Origin: Thermobifida alba
GTDB lineage: Bacteria > Actinomycetota > Actinomycetes > Streptosporangiales > Streptosporangiaceae
NCBI RefSeq assembly: GCF_023208015.1
Contig: NZ_CP051627.1
Location: 1,116,001 to 1,180,000, forward strand
Direction of reading: 5' to 3'
Length of the DNA stretch: 64,000 nucleotides
Positions 41,604 through 50,350 of this stretch are shown piece after piece. The translations under genes and the position numbers were made by a program. Each line of letters opens with the position of its first letter. Position 1 is the first letter of the stretch. Under the pieces are notes generated by a model that made no database searches, was not told where the DNA came from, and worked only from the letters and a program-made list of their open reading frames with translations.

Positions 41604-42338
41604 TCACCGCCCCAGGTAGGAGGACTCGATCTCCGACCAGCGCTCCCGCAGCTCCGCCGCGGTGCCGCGGGTGCGCACCCGGCCGCCGGCCAGCACGTAG
41701 CCGCGCCGGGCGTACTTCAGCGCCAGGTGGACGTGCTGCTCCACCATCAGCACGGCGAGCCCGGCGGAGACCGCGATCTCCTGGAGCGCGGAGAACAGCC
41801 GCTCCACCACCACCGGGGCCAGGCCCATGGACATCTCGTCCACCAGCAGCACCCGCGGACCGGCGGCCAGCGCCCGGCCCAGGGCCAGCATCTGCTGTTC
41901 GCCCCCCGACAGCACCCCGGCCCGCTTGTTGCGGCGCTTGCGCAGTTCCGGGAAGAGGTCGAAGACGTCCAGGCCGTCCGGGCGGGCGCACAGCCTCAGG
42001 TGCTCGTCGACCGTCAGCGACGGGAACAGCGAGCGGTCCTCCGGCACGTGCGCCAACCGCCGGCGGGCGATCGCGTGCGGGCTCAGCCGCAGCAGCGACC
42101 GGCCCTCCAGCCGGATGTCGCCGGAGGCGACCCGCACCATGCCGGAGCAGGCCAGCAGGGTGGTGGTCTTGCCCGCCCCGTTGGGGCCCAGCAGGCTGAC
42201 GAGTTCCCCGGCGGACACCGACAGGTCCACGCCCTGCAGCACCTGGATGGGGCCGTAGCCGGCGTCGAGCCCCGAGACCTCCAGGACGGCGGAGTGCGCG
42301 GGGGCCTGTCCGGACGGTTCGGCAGCGGTCGCGGTCAT
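41604..42338 (-). CDS. ABC transporter ATPase, branched-chain amino acid type (LivF-like)
   Basis: A 244-residue subunit with Walker A GPNGAGKTT, signature LSGGEQQM, Walker B 'VLLVDEMSMGLAP' and H-loop 'MVEQHVHLAL'. The 'DEMSMGLAP' and 'VEQHV' forms are diagnostic of LivF. The ATG overlaps the LivG-like stop by 4 bp. It powers the fused permease at 44384-46324. In actinomycete catabolic islands such importers often carry aromatic acids or steroid-like carboxylates rather than amino acids. Confidence 0.9.
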   Translation of the reverse strand: MTATAAEPSGQAPAHSAVLEVSGLDAGYGPIQVLQGVDLSVSAGELVSLLGPNGAGKTTTLLACSGMVRVASGDIRLEGRSLLRLSPHAIARRRLAHVPEDRSLFPSLTVDEHLRLCARPDGLDVFDLFPELRKRRNKRAGVLSGGEQQMLALGRALAAGPRVLLVDEMSMGLAPVVVERLFSALQEIAVSAGLAVLMVEQHVHLALKYARRGYVLAGGRVRTRGTAAELRERWSEIESSYLGR

Positions 42339-43069
42339 GACGCACCTCCGGTCGCGGACTCGGTCCCCGCGCCCAGGTAGGCGCGGGCGACCTCGGGATC
42401 GTCCCGGACGCTCGACGGCGGACCCGAGGCGATTCGCCTGCCGAAGTCGAGGACCTGGACGTCGTCGCAGATCCGCATGATGAGGTCGACGTCGTGGTCC
42501 ACCAGCAGGACGGTCGCGGCCCCCTCGTCGACCAGGCTCCTCAGCCTGGTGCCGAAGTGCCGCGACTCCCCGGCGTCCAGACCGGCGGCCGGTTCGTCCA
42601 GCAGCAGCAGCCGGGGGCCCGCGGCCAGTGCGCGGGCCACGGACACCAGCCGCGCCGATCCGGCGGACAGCTCCGCCGGGTACCGGTCGGCGGCCCAGCC
42701 CACTCCCATCTGCTCCAGCGCGCGCTCCGCGACCTCGGCCGCGGTCAGGCCGTCTCGGGGGCGGGCGTAGGTCTGCAGGTTCTCCCGGACGGTGAGGTCC
42801 ATGAAGAGCTCCAGGGACTGGAAGGTGCGGACGATGCCGGCCCGGCTGCGGCGGTGCGCCGGCCAGGAGGCGATGCTCCTCCCCTCCAGGCGGATGTCCC
42901 CGGAGCAGCGCACCATCCCGGTGACGGCGTCGATCAGGGTGGTCTTCCCGGCTCCGTTGGGGCCGATGAGCCCCACCAGGCTGCCGGGTTCGACGGTGAA
43001 GCTGACCGAGTCCACGGCGGTGACCCCGCCGTAGCGGACGGTCGTCCCGTCGAGTTCGAGCAGGCTCAT
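42335..43069 (-). CDS. ABC transporter ATPase, branched-chain amino acid type (LivG-like)
   Basis: A 244-residue subunit with 'RYGGVTAVDSVSFTVEPGSLVGLIGPNGAGKTTLIDAVTG', signature 'ELSAGSARLVSVARAL' and Walker B 'LLLLDEPAAGLDAGE'. The signature is LSAGSARL instead of LSYGxQR, a divergent but aligned version. The H-loop is 'LLVDHDVDLIMRICDDVQVLDFGRRIASG'. It is the partner of the LivF-like subunit in one operon. Confidence 0.9.
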   Translation of the reverse strand: MSLLELDGTTVRYGGVTAVDSVSFTVEPGSLVGLIGPNGAGKTTLIDAVTGMVRCSGDIRLEGRSIASWPAHRRSRAGIVRTFQSLELFMDLTVRENLQTYARPRDGLTAAEVAERALEQMGVGWAADRYPAELSAGSARLVSVARALAAGPRLLLLDEPAAGLDAGESRHFGTRLRSLVDEGAATVLLVDHDVDLIMRICDDVQVLDFGRRIASGPPSSVRDDPEVARAYLGAGTESATGGAS

Positions 43070-43091
43070 GTTCGCTCCTCGCCCGGGTCCG

Positions 43092-44366
43092 TCAGCTGCC
43101 CGGCTTGTTCCCGGTCACCCAGGACAGGTCGCCCCGGGTGTCGATGTAGTCCGACAGGTGGCCGGGGTCCTCGATCGCCGGGGCGGGGACGAGGGCGCCG
43201 TCCCGGTACTCCTGGATCAGCGCGTACGGGTTGCTGATCTGCGGCATGCCCTCCGGGGCGTTCGCGGGGTCGGTGGGGTGGGTGAGGAAGCCCTCCCAGG
43301 GCTCGCCCTTGCGGAGCTGGGCCAGCACGGACTCCGCGGTGATCTCGCCCTCGATGGAGGAGAGGAGGTCGTAGGCGTACTGCATCGAGGAGGCGGCGAC
43401 CGCGGTCTGGCCGGTCAGGTCCAGGTCGGGGGCGCGTTCGCCGAGGACGGTGCGGTAGGTCTCGGCGTCCTCGCTGTCGTGGTCGGCCGGTACGGCGGCG
43501 AAGGCGAAGAGCACGCCCTCGACGCTGTCCCCGGCGGCGTCGAAGACCGCCGGGGTGGCGGGTGTGGAGGAGGCGCCGATCCGGGCGTCGAGGCCGACGT
43601 TGCGGGCGGCCTGGAACATCCGGGCCGCCGCTCCCTCGCCGACAGCGAGGATGACCGCGTCGGGCTCCTCCGCGGCGATCTTGGAGACCATCGGGGTGAA
43701 GTCGGCGGCCGTGGGGTCGAACTCGGTCATGAAGTAGTCCTCGCCGCCCAGCTCCTCCCACAGCTCTCCCAGGGAGACGCCGACCTCCTGACCGGACGGG
43801 GTGTTGGTGTAGGCGACGGCGAGCTTTCCGGCTCCGGTGGCCGCGAAGTACACGGCGAGGCTCGGGTAGGTGCCCGTGGCACCAGGGGTGGTCGGGAAGT
43901 TGTGGGGGCTGGTGTACTCGTCGGCGGTGACCGGCCAGCCGCCGATGTTGGCCAGTCCGGCCTGCTCCATGGCGGGCAGGGCGTTGGCGCCGAAGGCCAG
44001 CGAGGAGTTGTTGACCAGGGCGACCACACCGGAGTCGACCAGGTTGTTGAGGCACTGGGAGGTCTTGGCGGGGTCGCCGTGGTCGTCGCAGCTCTCCACC
44101 ACCACCGGGCGGCCGTCGATGCCGCCGAGCTCCTCGTTGATGTAGGAGGCCCAGGCCTCGTTGACGGTCTGCACCGAGCTGTTGTCCCAGCCGGGGTGGG
44201 TGATGGTGAGGATGGAGCCGAGCCTGACCGGCTCTCCTTCCAGGCCGCCGGTGCTGGTCGCGGCGTCCGAGGCTCCCGGACCGCCTGCGCAGGCGGCCAG
44301 GGCGAGTACCAGCGCGGTCGAGGCCGCGCCGCCTGCGAGGGCTCTGACGGGGGTTCTCCGGCTCAT
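43092..44366 (-). CDS. ABC transporter substrate-binding lipoprotein, LivK-like
   Basis: A 424-residue type-I periplasmic binding protein. The signal peptide ends in the lipobox 'LALAAC' with Cys26. The mature part begins 'VRLGSILTITHPGWDNSSVQTVNEAWASYINEELGGIDGRPV', with 'ESCDDHGDPAKTSQCLNNLVDSGVVALV' next. The ATG at 44366 is preferred to 44387 because AAGGAG lies 9 bp upstream. A 61-bp piece of its 3' part is duplicated at 35936-35996. It is the extracellular receptor for the Liv-type importer; the ligand is unknown. Confidence 0.89.
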   Translation of the reverse strand: MSRRTPVRALAGGAASTALVLALAACAGGPGASDAATSTGGLEGEPVRLGSILTITHPGWDNSSVQTVNEAWASYINEELGGIDGRPVVVESCDDHGDPAKTSQCLNNLVDSGVVALVNNSSLAFGANALPAMEQAGLANIGGWPVTADEYTSPHNFPTTPGATGTYPSLAVYFAATGAGKLAVAYTNTPSGQEVGVSLGELWEELGGEDYFMTEFDPTAADFTPMVSKIAAEEPDAVILAVGEGAAARMFQAARNVGLDARIGASSTPATPAVFDAAGDSVEGVLFAFAAVPADHDSEDAETYRTVLGERAPDLDLTGQTAVAASSMQYAYDLLSSIEGEITAESVLAQLRKGEPWEGFLTHPTDPANAPEGMPQISNPYALIQEYRDGALVPAPAIEDPGHLSDYIDTRGDLSWVTGNKPGS

Positions 44367-44383
44367 GGGGCTGTCGCTCCTTG

Positions 44384-46324
44384 TCATCGGGCGGGGATCG
44401 GTCGGTCGGCCGGAACCGGCGGTTCGTCGGTGCCGGCCGGGGTGGACGGGGACGGGGTGGCACGCCGGCGTCTGCGCTCCCGGAGGACGTGGGCGGTGGA
44501 GGCCATGCCGTCGGGGTGGAGCTGGATGGCGATCAGCAGCGCGCCGCCGGCGATGACCAGCTGGTAGGCGTCCAGCCCCCAGGTGGCGAGGAGCTGGGAG
44601 AACAGGCCGCCGCTGGCGCCCAGGGCGGCGAAGACGGCGCCGCTGACCATCCCGATTCCACCGATGGCGACCATGGCGATCACGTGCAGGGACTCGAAGA
44701 TGGTGAACCGTTCGTAGGCGAAGACGTTCGCCTGGTAGCTGAGGAGGGCGCCGCCGATGCCCGCGATGAACGCCGACAGGGCGAAGGCGGTCAGCTTGAA
44801 CCGCTGGACGTTGAGGCCGGCGGCGGTGGCGGCGGCCTCGTTCTCCCGCACCGCCAGGGCGCGCCTGCCGAAGGCGGAGGTCCTGAGTGCGGAGACCAGA
44901 CAGGCGGCGGTGATGGCGATGACCAGGGCGACCACGGCGAAGGAGGTGCTGTCGAGGGTGTGGCCGAAAAGGGTGGCGGAGGGCACCCGGTTGTAGCCCT
45001 GGCTGCCCAGGAGGCGGCCGTCGGAGAAGACGGCGATCTGGCAGATGTAGGCGGCGCTGAGGGTCACCAGGGCCAGACTGGGACCGCGGACCCGCAGCGA
45101 GGGCAGGCCCACGAGCAGCCCCAGCAGCGCGGCGACCGCTCCGCTGAGGAGGAGCACGAGCGGGAACGGCAGGCCGAGGTTGGCGAACAGGGCGGTCGTC
45201 ATGCCGCCGATTCCGGCGAAGGCCACCTGGGCGAGGGAGATCTGGCCGACGAAGCCGGTGACCACCACCACCGACAGGGCGATGAGGAAGCCCGCGAGGG
45301 TCACCACCCCCGCCGCCAGCCAGGAGGAGCGGACGGTGAAGACGAAGACCAGGCCGACGGCCAGGGCGATGAGGGGGCCCGCCAGCCGGTAGCGCGGGGG
45401 GAGGCTGATCGGCAGGCGGCCGCGCACCACCTCGCCGCGGGCGGGCAGCAGGCGGCCGGAGAAGATCATCGCGAGGATGACCACCAGGGCGGGGATCGCC
45501 TGGGCGCGTCCGGGGCCGGTCCACAGCCAGGTGTACCAGGCTCCTTCGGCTCCGGTGACCAGCTGCAGCGCCGACTCCACCATGCCCAGACCCAGTCCCG
45601 CGGCGACCGCGATCCAGAAGGAGGTGAACCGGGCGATCAGGGCGGCCGCGAAGACGGGGACCACGAGCAGTGTCAGGGCCTTGGAGTCCAGACCGGCGAC
45701 GGGGCTGAGCATCACCCCGGCGACCGCCGCCAGGACGAAGCCCACGGCCCAGGTCGCGGCGCCGATGAGGACCGGGGACAGGCCGCTGAGCGAGGCGCCC
45801 TTCTCGCTGTCGGAGATCGCGCGGACCGCGAGGCCGGCGCGGGTGTGGCGGGAGACCAGGGCGAGGGCGGCCGCCAAGGCGACGGCCACGGCGGCGAGGA
45901 TGACGCGGTCCATCGGGATGGCTGTGCCGAGGACGGTGACCGGGGCGGCGGGGACCACGGAGGGCGGGGTCTTGGTCCGCACGTCGAACAGCAGTGTCGC
46001 CAGTCCCTGGAGGAGCAGGAGCAGCGCCAGGGTGGCGATGATGCGGGCCAGCACGGGGGAGTTGCGTAGCTGCCGCATGACCAGCAGGTAGAACGCGAGT
46101 CCCAGGACCGTCGCGAACAGCAGGGTGAGCACCCCCGCCGCGGCGACGGGCCAGCCGAGGTCGTCCCGGAGGGCGAAGAAGACGTAGGCGCAGATCATGG
46201 CGACCGCGCCCTGGGCGAAGTTGAGGACCCCGGTTCCCCGGTAGATCATCACCAGGCCCAGTGCCAGCAGCGCGTAGGCGCCGCCGAGTCCCAGGCCCAG
46301 GAGGGCGAACTGCAGCACAGACAT
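44384..46324 (-). CDS. Fused LivH-LivM ABC transporter permease
   Basis: A 646-residue membrane protein holding both permease halves in one chain. Residues about 1-290 are LivH-like ('FALLGLGLGGAYALLALGLVMIYRGTGVLNFAQGA', 'AISDSEKGASLSGL'). About 320-600 are LivM-like ('LSVVVVTGFVGQISLAQVAFAGIGGMTTAL', 'AVRENEAAATAAGLNVQRFKLTAFALSAFIAGIGGALL'). In E. coli these are two genes. The ATG at 46324 is 55 bp from the best island operator. It is the first gene of the permease-binding protein-ATPase operon. Confidence 0.9.
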   Translation of the reverse strand: MSVLQFALLGLGLGGAYALLALGLVMIYRGTGVLNFAQGAVAMICAYVFFALRDDLGWPVAAAGVLTLLFATVLGLAFYLLVMRQLRNSPVLARIIATLALLLLLQGLATLLFDVRTKTPPSVVPAAPVTVLGTAIPMDRVILAAVAVALAAALALVSRHTRAGLAVRAISDSEKGASLSGLSPVLIGAATWAVGFVLAAVAGVMLSPVAGLDSKALTLLVVPVFAAALIARFTSFWIAVAAGLGLGMVESALQLVTGAEGAWYTWLWTGPGRAQAIPALVVILAMIFSGRLLPARGEVVRGRLPISLPPRYRLAGPLIALAVGLVFVFTVRSSWLAAGVVTLAGFLIALSVVVVTGFVGQISLAQVAFAGIGGMTTALFANLGLPFPLVLLLSGAVAALLGLLVGLPSLRVRGPSLALVTLSAAYICQIAVFSDGRLLGSQGYNRVPSATLFGHTLDSTSFAVVALVIAITAACLVSALRTSAFGRRALAVRENEAAATAAGLNVQRFKLTAFALSAFIAGIGGALLSYQANVFAYERFTIFESLHVIAMVAIGGIGMVSGAVFAALGASGGLFSQLLATWGLDAYQLVIAGGALLIAIQLHPDGMASTAHVLRERRRRRATPSPSTPAGTDEPPVPADRPIPAR

Positions 46325-46378
46325 CTGGGTGTCCTGTCGTCGGGCATTGCGGATCGGGTGTGACAAAAGTAATATCGC

Positions 46379-46395
46379 TTGACGTTGAACGTCAA
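46379..46395. promoter_or_regulatory. Island operator, best-conserved copy
   Basis: TTGACGTTGAACGTCAA is a perfect 8-bp inverted repeat around one base, midway between the divergent starts at 46324 and 46439. TTGACG within it could serve as a -35 hexamer, so binding would block the promoter. Confidence 0.75.
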
Positions 46396-46438
46396 TAGAC
46401 AAACATGTAGAGGATGACGGCCTTCTGAGGGGGCACCC

Positions 46439-46816
46439 ATGTCCGACAGCGTCACCGCGGAGATCCTGGAGCTGGAGAGGCGCCGCTGGGCGGCCCTGGT
46501 CGACGCCGACACCGCCGTGCTGCGGCAACTGTTCTCCGAGCGGATGTCCTACACGCACTCCAACGCGATGGTGGACACCAGGGAGAGCTACCTCGGGGCG
46601 CTGGAGGACGGAACCGTCGCCTACGTCGCGGTCGACGTGGCCGACGAGCAGGTCCGTGTCTTCGACGCCACGGCGGTGGTCACCGGCAGCGCCGTGATCG
46701 ACGCCCGCGCCGGCGGCCGGGACCTGCGCACCCACGCCCGCTACAGCGCGGTGTGGGCACGCCAGGACGGCCGGTGGTCCTTCGTCTGCTGGCACTCCAC
46801 GCCGCAGCCGCGCTAG
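46439..46816 (+). CDS. NTF2-like (SnoaL/DUF4440) small protein
   Basis: A 125-residue cone-shaped fold protein. 'EILELERRRWAALVDADTAVLRQLFSERMSYTHSNAMVDTRESYLGAL' is the helix-loop-strand start of DUF4440/SnoaL-like proteins. 'ARYSAVWARQDGRWSFVCWHSTP' is the typical terminal strand. Relatives act as isomerases, dehydratases or binding proteins. It is divergent from the ABC importer over an island operator, so it is likely part of the same pathway. Confidence 0.83.
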   Translation: MSDSVTAEILELERRRWAALVDADTAVLRQLFSERMSYTHSNAMVDTRESYLGALEDGTVAYVAVDVADEQVRVFDATAVVTGSAVIDARAGGRDLRTHARYSAVWARQDGRWSFVCWHSTPQPR

Positions 46817-47479
46817 GGCGCGGGGAGGCGGCCGGGGACGCGTGGGGAGGCCCCGGCCGCCTCCGTCCGAACGGGACGCCGGTGCGTCCGAGGCTCCCGT
46901 CGGCCGCCGCGGCTTCGGCCACCGGGTCCGGGGCGCGCACCGCCGGCCGGAGAAGCTCCTCGGGGACCTGGCCTCCCCGCTCCCTGGGCGGCGGTGGGGG
47001 AGGACATCACGGCTCCCGAGGCCTCCGGTGCCGCGGACGGGGCGTCCAGGACGTCGTGCAGCACACCGCTGCGGTCCCGGACGCTGAGCCGGAGGCGCGC
47101 GACCCGCCACCCGTCTTCGGTGCGCAGGCGGTCGTCGTCGTGGGCGGCCAGGACGCGGACCGGGGCGCCGCATCCCGGCCGGTGCCGTGGTCGACCGGGG
47201 ATGCCGGCCCTTCGCCCGGTCCCCGAAGGCCCGGGGACCGGGGTGCTGACCGAAGGCGGCCGGCTGCCGCTCATGGCCCCGACGGGTCTCCGCGACGTCC
47301 TGCCGGGAGACGGACGTGCCCGAGCCGCCGACCGCGTCCGGGGAACGGCTCCACTGCCCGGACGAGGGCCGCGGTGCCGTCAGACCGGCCGGGGGCGCGT
47401 CTCACCCCCGGACCGCCGCGCAGCCGACGGGGGCCGCGTGGTCCTCACGCCGACGGGGTCCGGCCGCCGTGGGCCCGGG
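46817..47479. other. Gene-poor interval, 663 bp
   Basis: No complete gene is supported here. On the reverse strand a short stretch (47034-47160) still reads like the end of an NTF2-like protein. The remainder is GC-rich without recognisable coding. Confidence 0.5.
47034..47160 (-). pseudogene. Fragment of an NTF2-like gene
   Basis: The reverse strand encodes 'VRVLAAHDDDRLRTEDGW' followed by 'RVARLRLSVRDRSGVLHDV', which matches the last strands of NTF2/SnoaL-like proteins (compare 'VYTDDLVRTADGWRFARRSF' in the gene at 60196-60645). No start or upstream domain is present. Confidence 0.42.
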
Positions 47480-48259
47480 CTAGGCGGGGGCGAGCGGGGG
47501 CAGGGCCGCGGTGAGTCCGCCGTCGACGGTGATGTCGGCTCCGGTCAGGTAGGAACTGGCGTCGGAGACGAGGAACAGGACCAGGCGGGCCACCTCCTCG
47601 GGGTCGCCGCGCCGTCCGAGGGCCAGGGTGCCGTAGCGCTCGCGGGTCCCCTCGCCCAGGGCCGTGGTGTGCATGGGGGTGGCGATGTGGCCCGGCAGGA
47701 TCGTGTTGACCCGGATGCCGTGGCGGCCCAGTTCGAGGGCGGCCGTCTTGGACAGCCCGCGCAGGCCCCACTTGGAGGCGGCATAGGCCCCGCTCTCCCG
47801 GCTGCCCACGGCCCCCAGGACCGAGGAGACGTTGACGACGGCCCCTCCTCCGGCCGCGCGCATCGGCTCGGCCACGGCCCGCATCCCCAGGAACGCGCCG
47901 AGCAGGTTGACGCGCAGCATCCGCTCGAACTCCTCCGGGGTCTCCTCCTGCAGGGCGCGTCTCCGGTGCACTCCCGCGTTGTTGACCAGGATCCGCAGCG
48001 GGGGCAGGCCGTCGAGGGAGTCGACGAGGCGGGCCCAGTCCTGCGCAGAGGAGACGTCCGTGCGCACGAAGCGCGCCCGTTCTCCCAGTTCCGCGGCCAG
48101 TGCCCGGCCCGGCTCCTCCTGGATGTCGGCGATCACGACGTGGGCGCCGGCGGCGGCGAGGAGCCGGACCTCGGCCGCGCCCATGCCCTGCCCGCCGCCG
48201 GTGACGACGGCGGTCCGGTCGGTGAGTCGGTGGTCGGTGCTTCGGCTGGTGTGTGTCAT
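47480..48259 (-). CDS. Short-chain dehydrogenase/reductase
   Basis: A 259-residue classical SDR. The cofactor motif is 'AVVTGGGQGMGAAEVRLLAAAG', NNAG is present, the catalytic Ser is in 'VVNVSSVLG' and Tyr/Lys in 'YAASK'. 'VNTILPGHIATPM' follows. 'VVIADIQEE' (Asp after beta-2) favours NAD(H). The ATG at 48259 lies about 100 bp from an island operator (48362). The likely substrate is a hydroxy- or oxo-acyl intermediate of the island pathway. Confidence 0.88.
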   Translation of the reverse strand: MTHTSRSTDHRLTDRTAVVTGGGQGMGAAEVRLLAAAGAHVVIADIQEEPGRALAAELGERARFVRTDVSSAQDWARLVDSLDGLPPLRILVNNAGVHRRRALQEETPEEFERMLRVNLLGAFLGMRAVAEPMRAAGGGAVVNVSSVLGAVGSRESGAYAASKWGLRGLSKTAALELGRHGIRVNTILPGHIATPMHTTALGEGTRERYGTLALGRRGDPEEVARLVLFLVSDASSYLTGADITVDGGLTAALPPLAPA

Positions 48260-48361
48260 GGTGCGCGGCCCCCGGCCAGAGCGTCTCGGTCGGTGTGAGT
48301 CTCCACAGGCGGTCCGGTACGTGCCTCCGTGTGGCCGATCTCACGGAGAGAATAATTCCCT

Positions 48362-48378
48362 TTTACGTATCACGTCAA
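48362..48378. promoter_or_regulatory. Island operator upstream of SDR
   Basis: TTTACGTATCACGTCAA matches the consensus at 12 of 17 positions, including both outer ACGT blocks. It lies in an AT-rich patch 103 bp before the SDR start at 48259. Confidence 0.55.
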
Positions 48379-48494
48379 CTATTTTAGAGGTGGTTGCGGC
48401 GATGCCCCGACGGCGACCCCGTTCGGGCATCACCGGCCGGGGCCCTGCCGGGAGGTGGTCGAACCCGGTGACACAGTCGCGGCCCCGGGAACGA

Positions 48495-48532
48495 CACGGC
48501 CGCCGCTCCTCCGCGGAGGAGCGGCGGCCGTG
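48495..48532. terminator. 38-bp perfect palindrome, terminator of the kinase operon
   Basis: Arms 48495-48513 and 48514-48532 are fully complementary, 5 bp past the stop of the reverse-strand kinase gene at 48538. In RNA this gives a stem of at least 16 bp, the strongest hairpin near the end of the seven-gene operon. Confidence 0.72.
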
Positions 48533-48537
48533 CGGGA

Positions 48538-49575
48538 TCAGCCCGAGCCGAGGACGGCCAGTCCGGCCTCCACCAGTCCGGGCACCGCGGCGCCGGCCCG
48601 TTCGAACCCCTCGCCGACGGTCTGCCCGGCCAGGTAGCGGGAGTGGATGCCCTCGGCGATCACCGCCAGTTTGAGGTAGCCGAACGCCACGTAGAAGTCG
48701 AGCGGGGACAGGTCCAGCCCCGAGGCGTCGGCGTAGGCGCGGACCAGCACCTCCCGGTCGGGGAAACCGGGGTTGGCGCTCACCGCGTGCCTGGTTCCGG
48801 TCACGTCCTCGGTGCGCGGGTCCCAGTAGACCAGCAGCAGTCCCAGGTCGGTCAGCGGGTCGCCCAGGGTGGACAGCTCCCAGTCGATGACCGCGGCGAT
48901 CCCGTCGCCGTCCGGCTCGAAGATCACGTTGTCCAGGCGGTAGTCGCCGTGGACCACGCTCACCCGCTGCGCCGGCGGCACCGCCCGTTCCAGGCGGCCC
49001 ACCAGCTCGGCCACCTCGGGCAGCTCCCGGGTCGCCGACAGCGACCACTGCTTGGCCCACCGCGCCACCTGGCGGGCGGTGAACCCCTCGGGACGGCCCA
49101 GGCCCTCCAGCACGGAGGGGTCCGTGGTGTGCAGGGCGGCCAGCGTCTCCACCAGGGACAGCGCACGGCGCCGGGCCGACTCGGGCGCCAGGCCGGCGGT
49201 GTCCGCGGCGTCGCGCAGCACCGGGCCGTCCACCTGCTCCATCACGGAGAAGTCGGCGCCGAGCACGGCGTGGTCCCGGCAGAGCACCACGGGAGCGGGG
49301 ACCGGGACGGCGGTGCCGTGCAGCGCGCTGATGACCCGGTACTCGCGGGCCATGTCGTGGGCGGTGGGCAGCACGTGGCCGACCGGCGGCCGCCGCAGCA
49401 CCCAGCGCGAGCGGCCGTCGGTGAGGCGGTAGGTCAGGTTGGAGCGGCCCCCGGTGACCAGGGAGGCCCGCAGAGGGCCGGCCAGCCCGACGGCGGACTC
49501 CAGGTACGGCGTCAGCCGTGCCAGGTCCAGACCGACGAGCCGGTCGGCCCCCGCGGCGGCGGGTTCAGCGGCCAC
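48538..49575 (-). CDS. Aminoglycoside-phosphotransferase-fold kinase, ACAD10/11 kinase-domain/LvaA-like
   Basis: A 345-residue APH-fold kinase. 'WVLRRPPVGHVLPTAHDMAREYRVISALHGTAVPVP' supplies the Lys/nucleotide region. 'VVHGDYRLDNVIF' is the catalytic loop and 'VIDWELSTLGDPLTDL' the metal site. The sequence follows the kinase domain of human ACAD10/11 and bacterial LvaA, which phosphorylate 4-hydroxyacyl-CoA so that the phosphate can be eliminated. The acyl-CoA dehydrogenase at 51216-52421, an ACAD10/11-like one, is in the same operon. The predicted role is therefore 4-hydroxyacyl-CoA kinase. It overlaps the hydratase gene by 11 bp. Confidence 0.82.
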   Translation of the reverse strand: MAAEPAAAGADRLVGLDLARLTPYLESAVGLAGPLRASLVTGGRSNLTYRLTDGRSRWVLRRPPVGHVLPTAHDMAREYRVISALHGTAVPVPAPVVLCRDHAVLGADFSVMEQVDGPVLRDAADTAGLAPESARRRALSLVETLAALHTTDPSVLEGLGRPEGFTARQVARWAKQWSLSATRELPEVAELVGRLERAVPPAQRVSVVHGDYRLDNVIFEPDGDGIAAVIDWELSTLGDPLTDLGLLLVYWDPRTEDVTGTRHAVSANPGFPDREVLVRAYADASGLDLSPLDFYVAFGYLKLAVIAEGIHSRYLAGQTVGEGFERAGAAVPGLVEAGLAVLGSG

Positions 49576-50350
49576 GGAACTCCGCCTTCCCCACGCCGTT
49601 CGCCACGAAGCTGGCCATGCCGGTCTTCTGGTCCTCGGTGGCGAACAGCCCGGCGAACAGCACGCGCTCCAACTGCAGCCCGCTGTCCAGGTCGACCTCC
49701 AGGCCGCGGTCGATCGCCTCCTTGGCGGCCCGCAGCGCCATGGCGGGCCCGTTGAGGTAGGGCGCGGCCAGCTCCCGGGCCCGCTCCAGCACCCGGTCCG
49801 GCTCGACCACGTGGTCGACCAGCCCGATGGCCAGGGCCTCCTCGCTGCCGACCATGCGGCCGGAGAAGACCAGCTCCTTGGCGCGCGCCGGGCCCACCAG
49901 GCGGGGCAGCCGCTGGGTGCCCCCGGCGCCGGGGATCACCCCGAGCAGGATCTCGGGGAAGCCCAGCCTGGAGTCGGTCGCGCACACCCGCAGGTCGGCG
50001 GCGAGCGCCAGCTCGCAGCCGCCGCCCAGGGCGAACCCGTTGATCGCCGCGATCACCGGGACCGGCAGCCGCGACAACGCGGTGCACACCTCGCCCAGGG
50101 CGCCGGAGTCGCGCACCGCCGTGCGGTAGTCCCACTCCACCATCTCCTTGACGTCCGCGCCCGCGGCGAAGACCTTCGGCCCGCCGGTGACGACGACGGC
50201 GCGGACCTCCTCGCTGCGCCGCACCTGCTCGACGGCCTGCGCCAGTTGGGCGATCAGCACCCGGTCCAGGGCGTTGACCGGCGGCTGGGCCAGGGTGATC
50301 ACGGCCAGCCCGCCGGAGACGTCGAGGGTGACCCGTTCCTGCTCGCTCAT
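49565..50350 (-). CDS. Enoyl-CoA hydratase/isomerase
   Basis: A 261-residue crotonase. 'AAGADVKEM' forms the first oxyanion NH. 'INGFALGGGCELALAADLRV' gives the second, and 'LGFPEILLGVIPGAGGTQRLPRLVG' carries the Glu of active hydratases (Glu in 'FPEI' and the following Gly-rich turn). The role is hydration of 2-enoyl-CoA to 3-hydroxyacyl-CoA, the step before the dehydrogenase upstream. The ATG at 50350 overlaps that gene's stop by 4 bp. Confidence 0.9.
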   Translation of the reverse strand: MSEQERVTLDVSGGLAVITLAQPPVNALDRVLIAQLAQAVEQVRRSEEVRAVVVTGGPKVFAAGADVKEMVEWDYRTAVRDSGALGEVCTALSRLPVPVIAAINGFALGGGCELALAADLRVCATDSRLGFPEILLGVIPGAGGTQRLPRLVGPARAKELVFSGRMVGSEEALAIGLVDHVVEPDRVLERARELAAPYLNGPAMALRAAKEAIDRGLEVDLDSGLQLERVLFAGLFATEDQKTGMASFVANGVGKAEFRGR

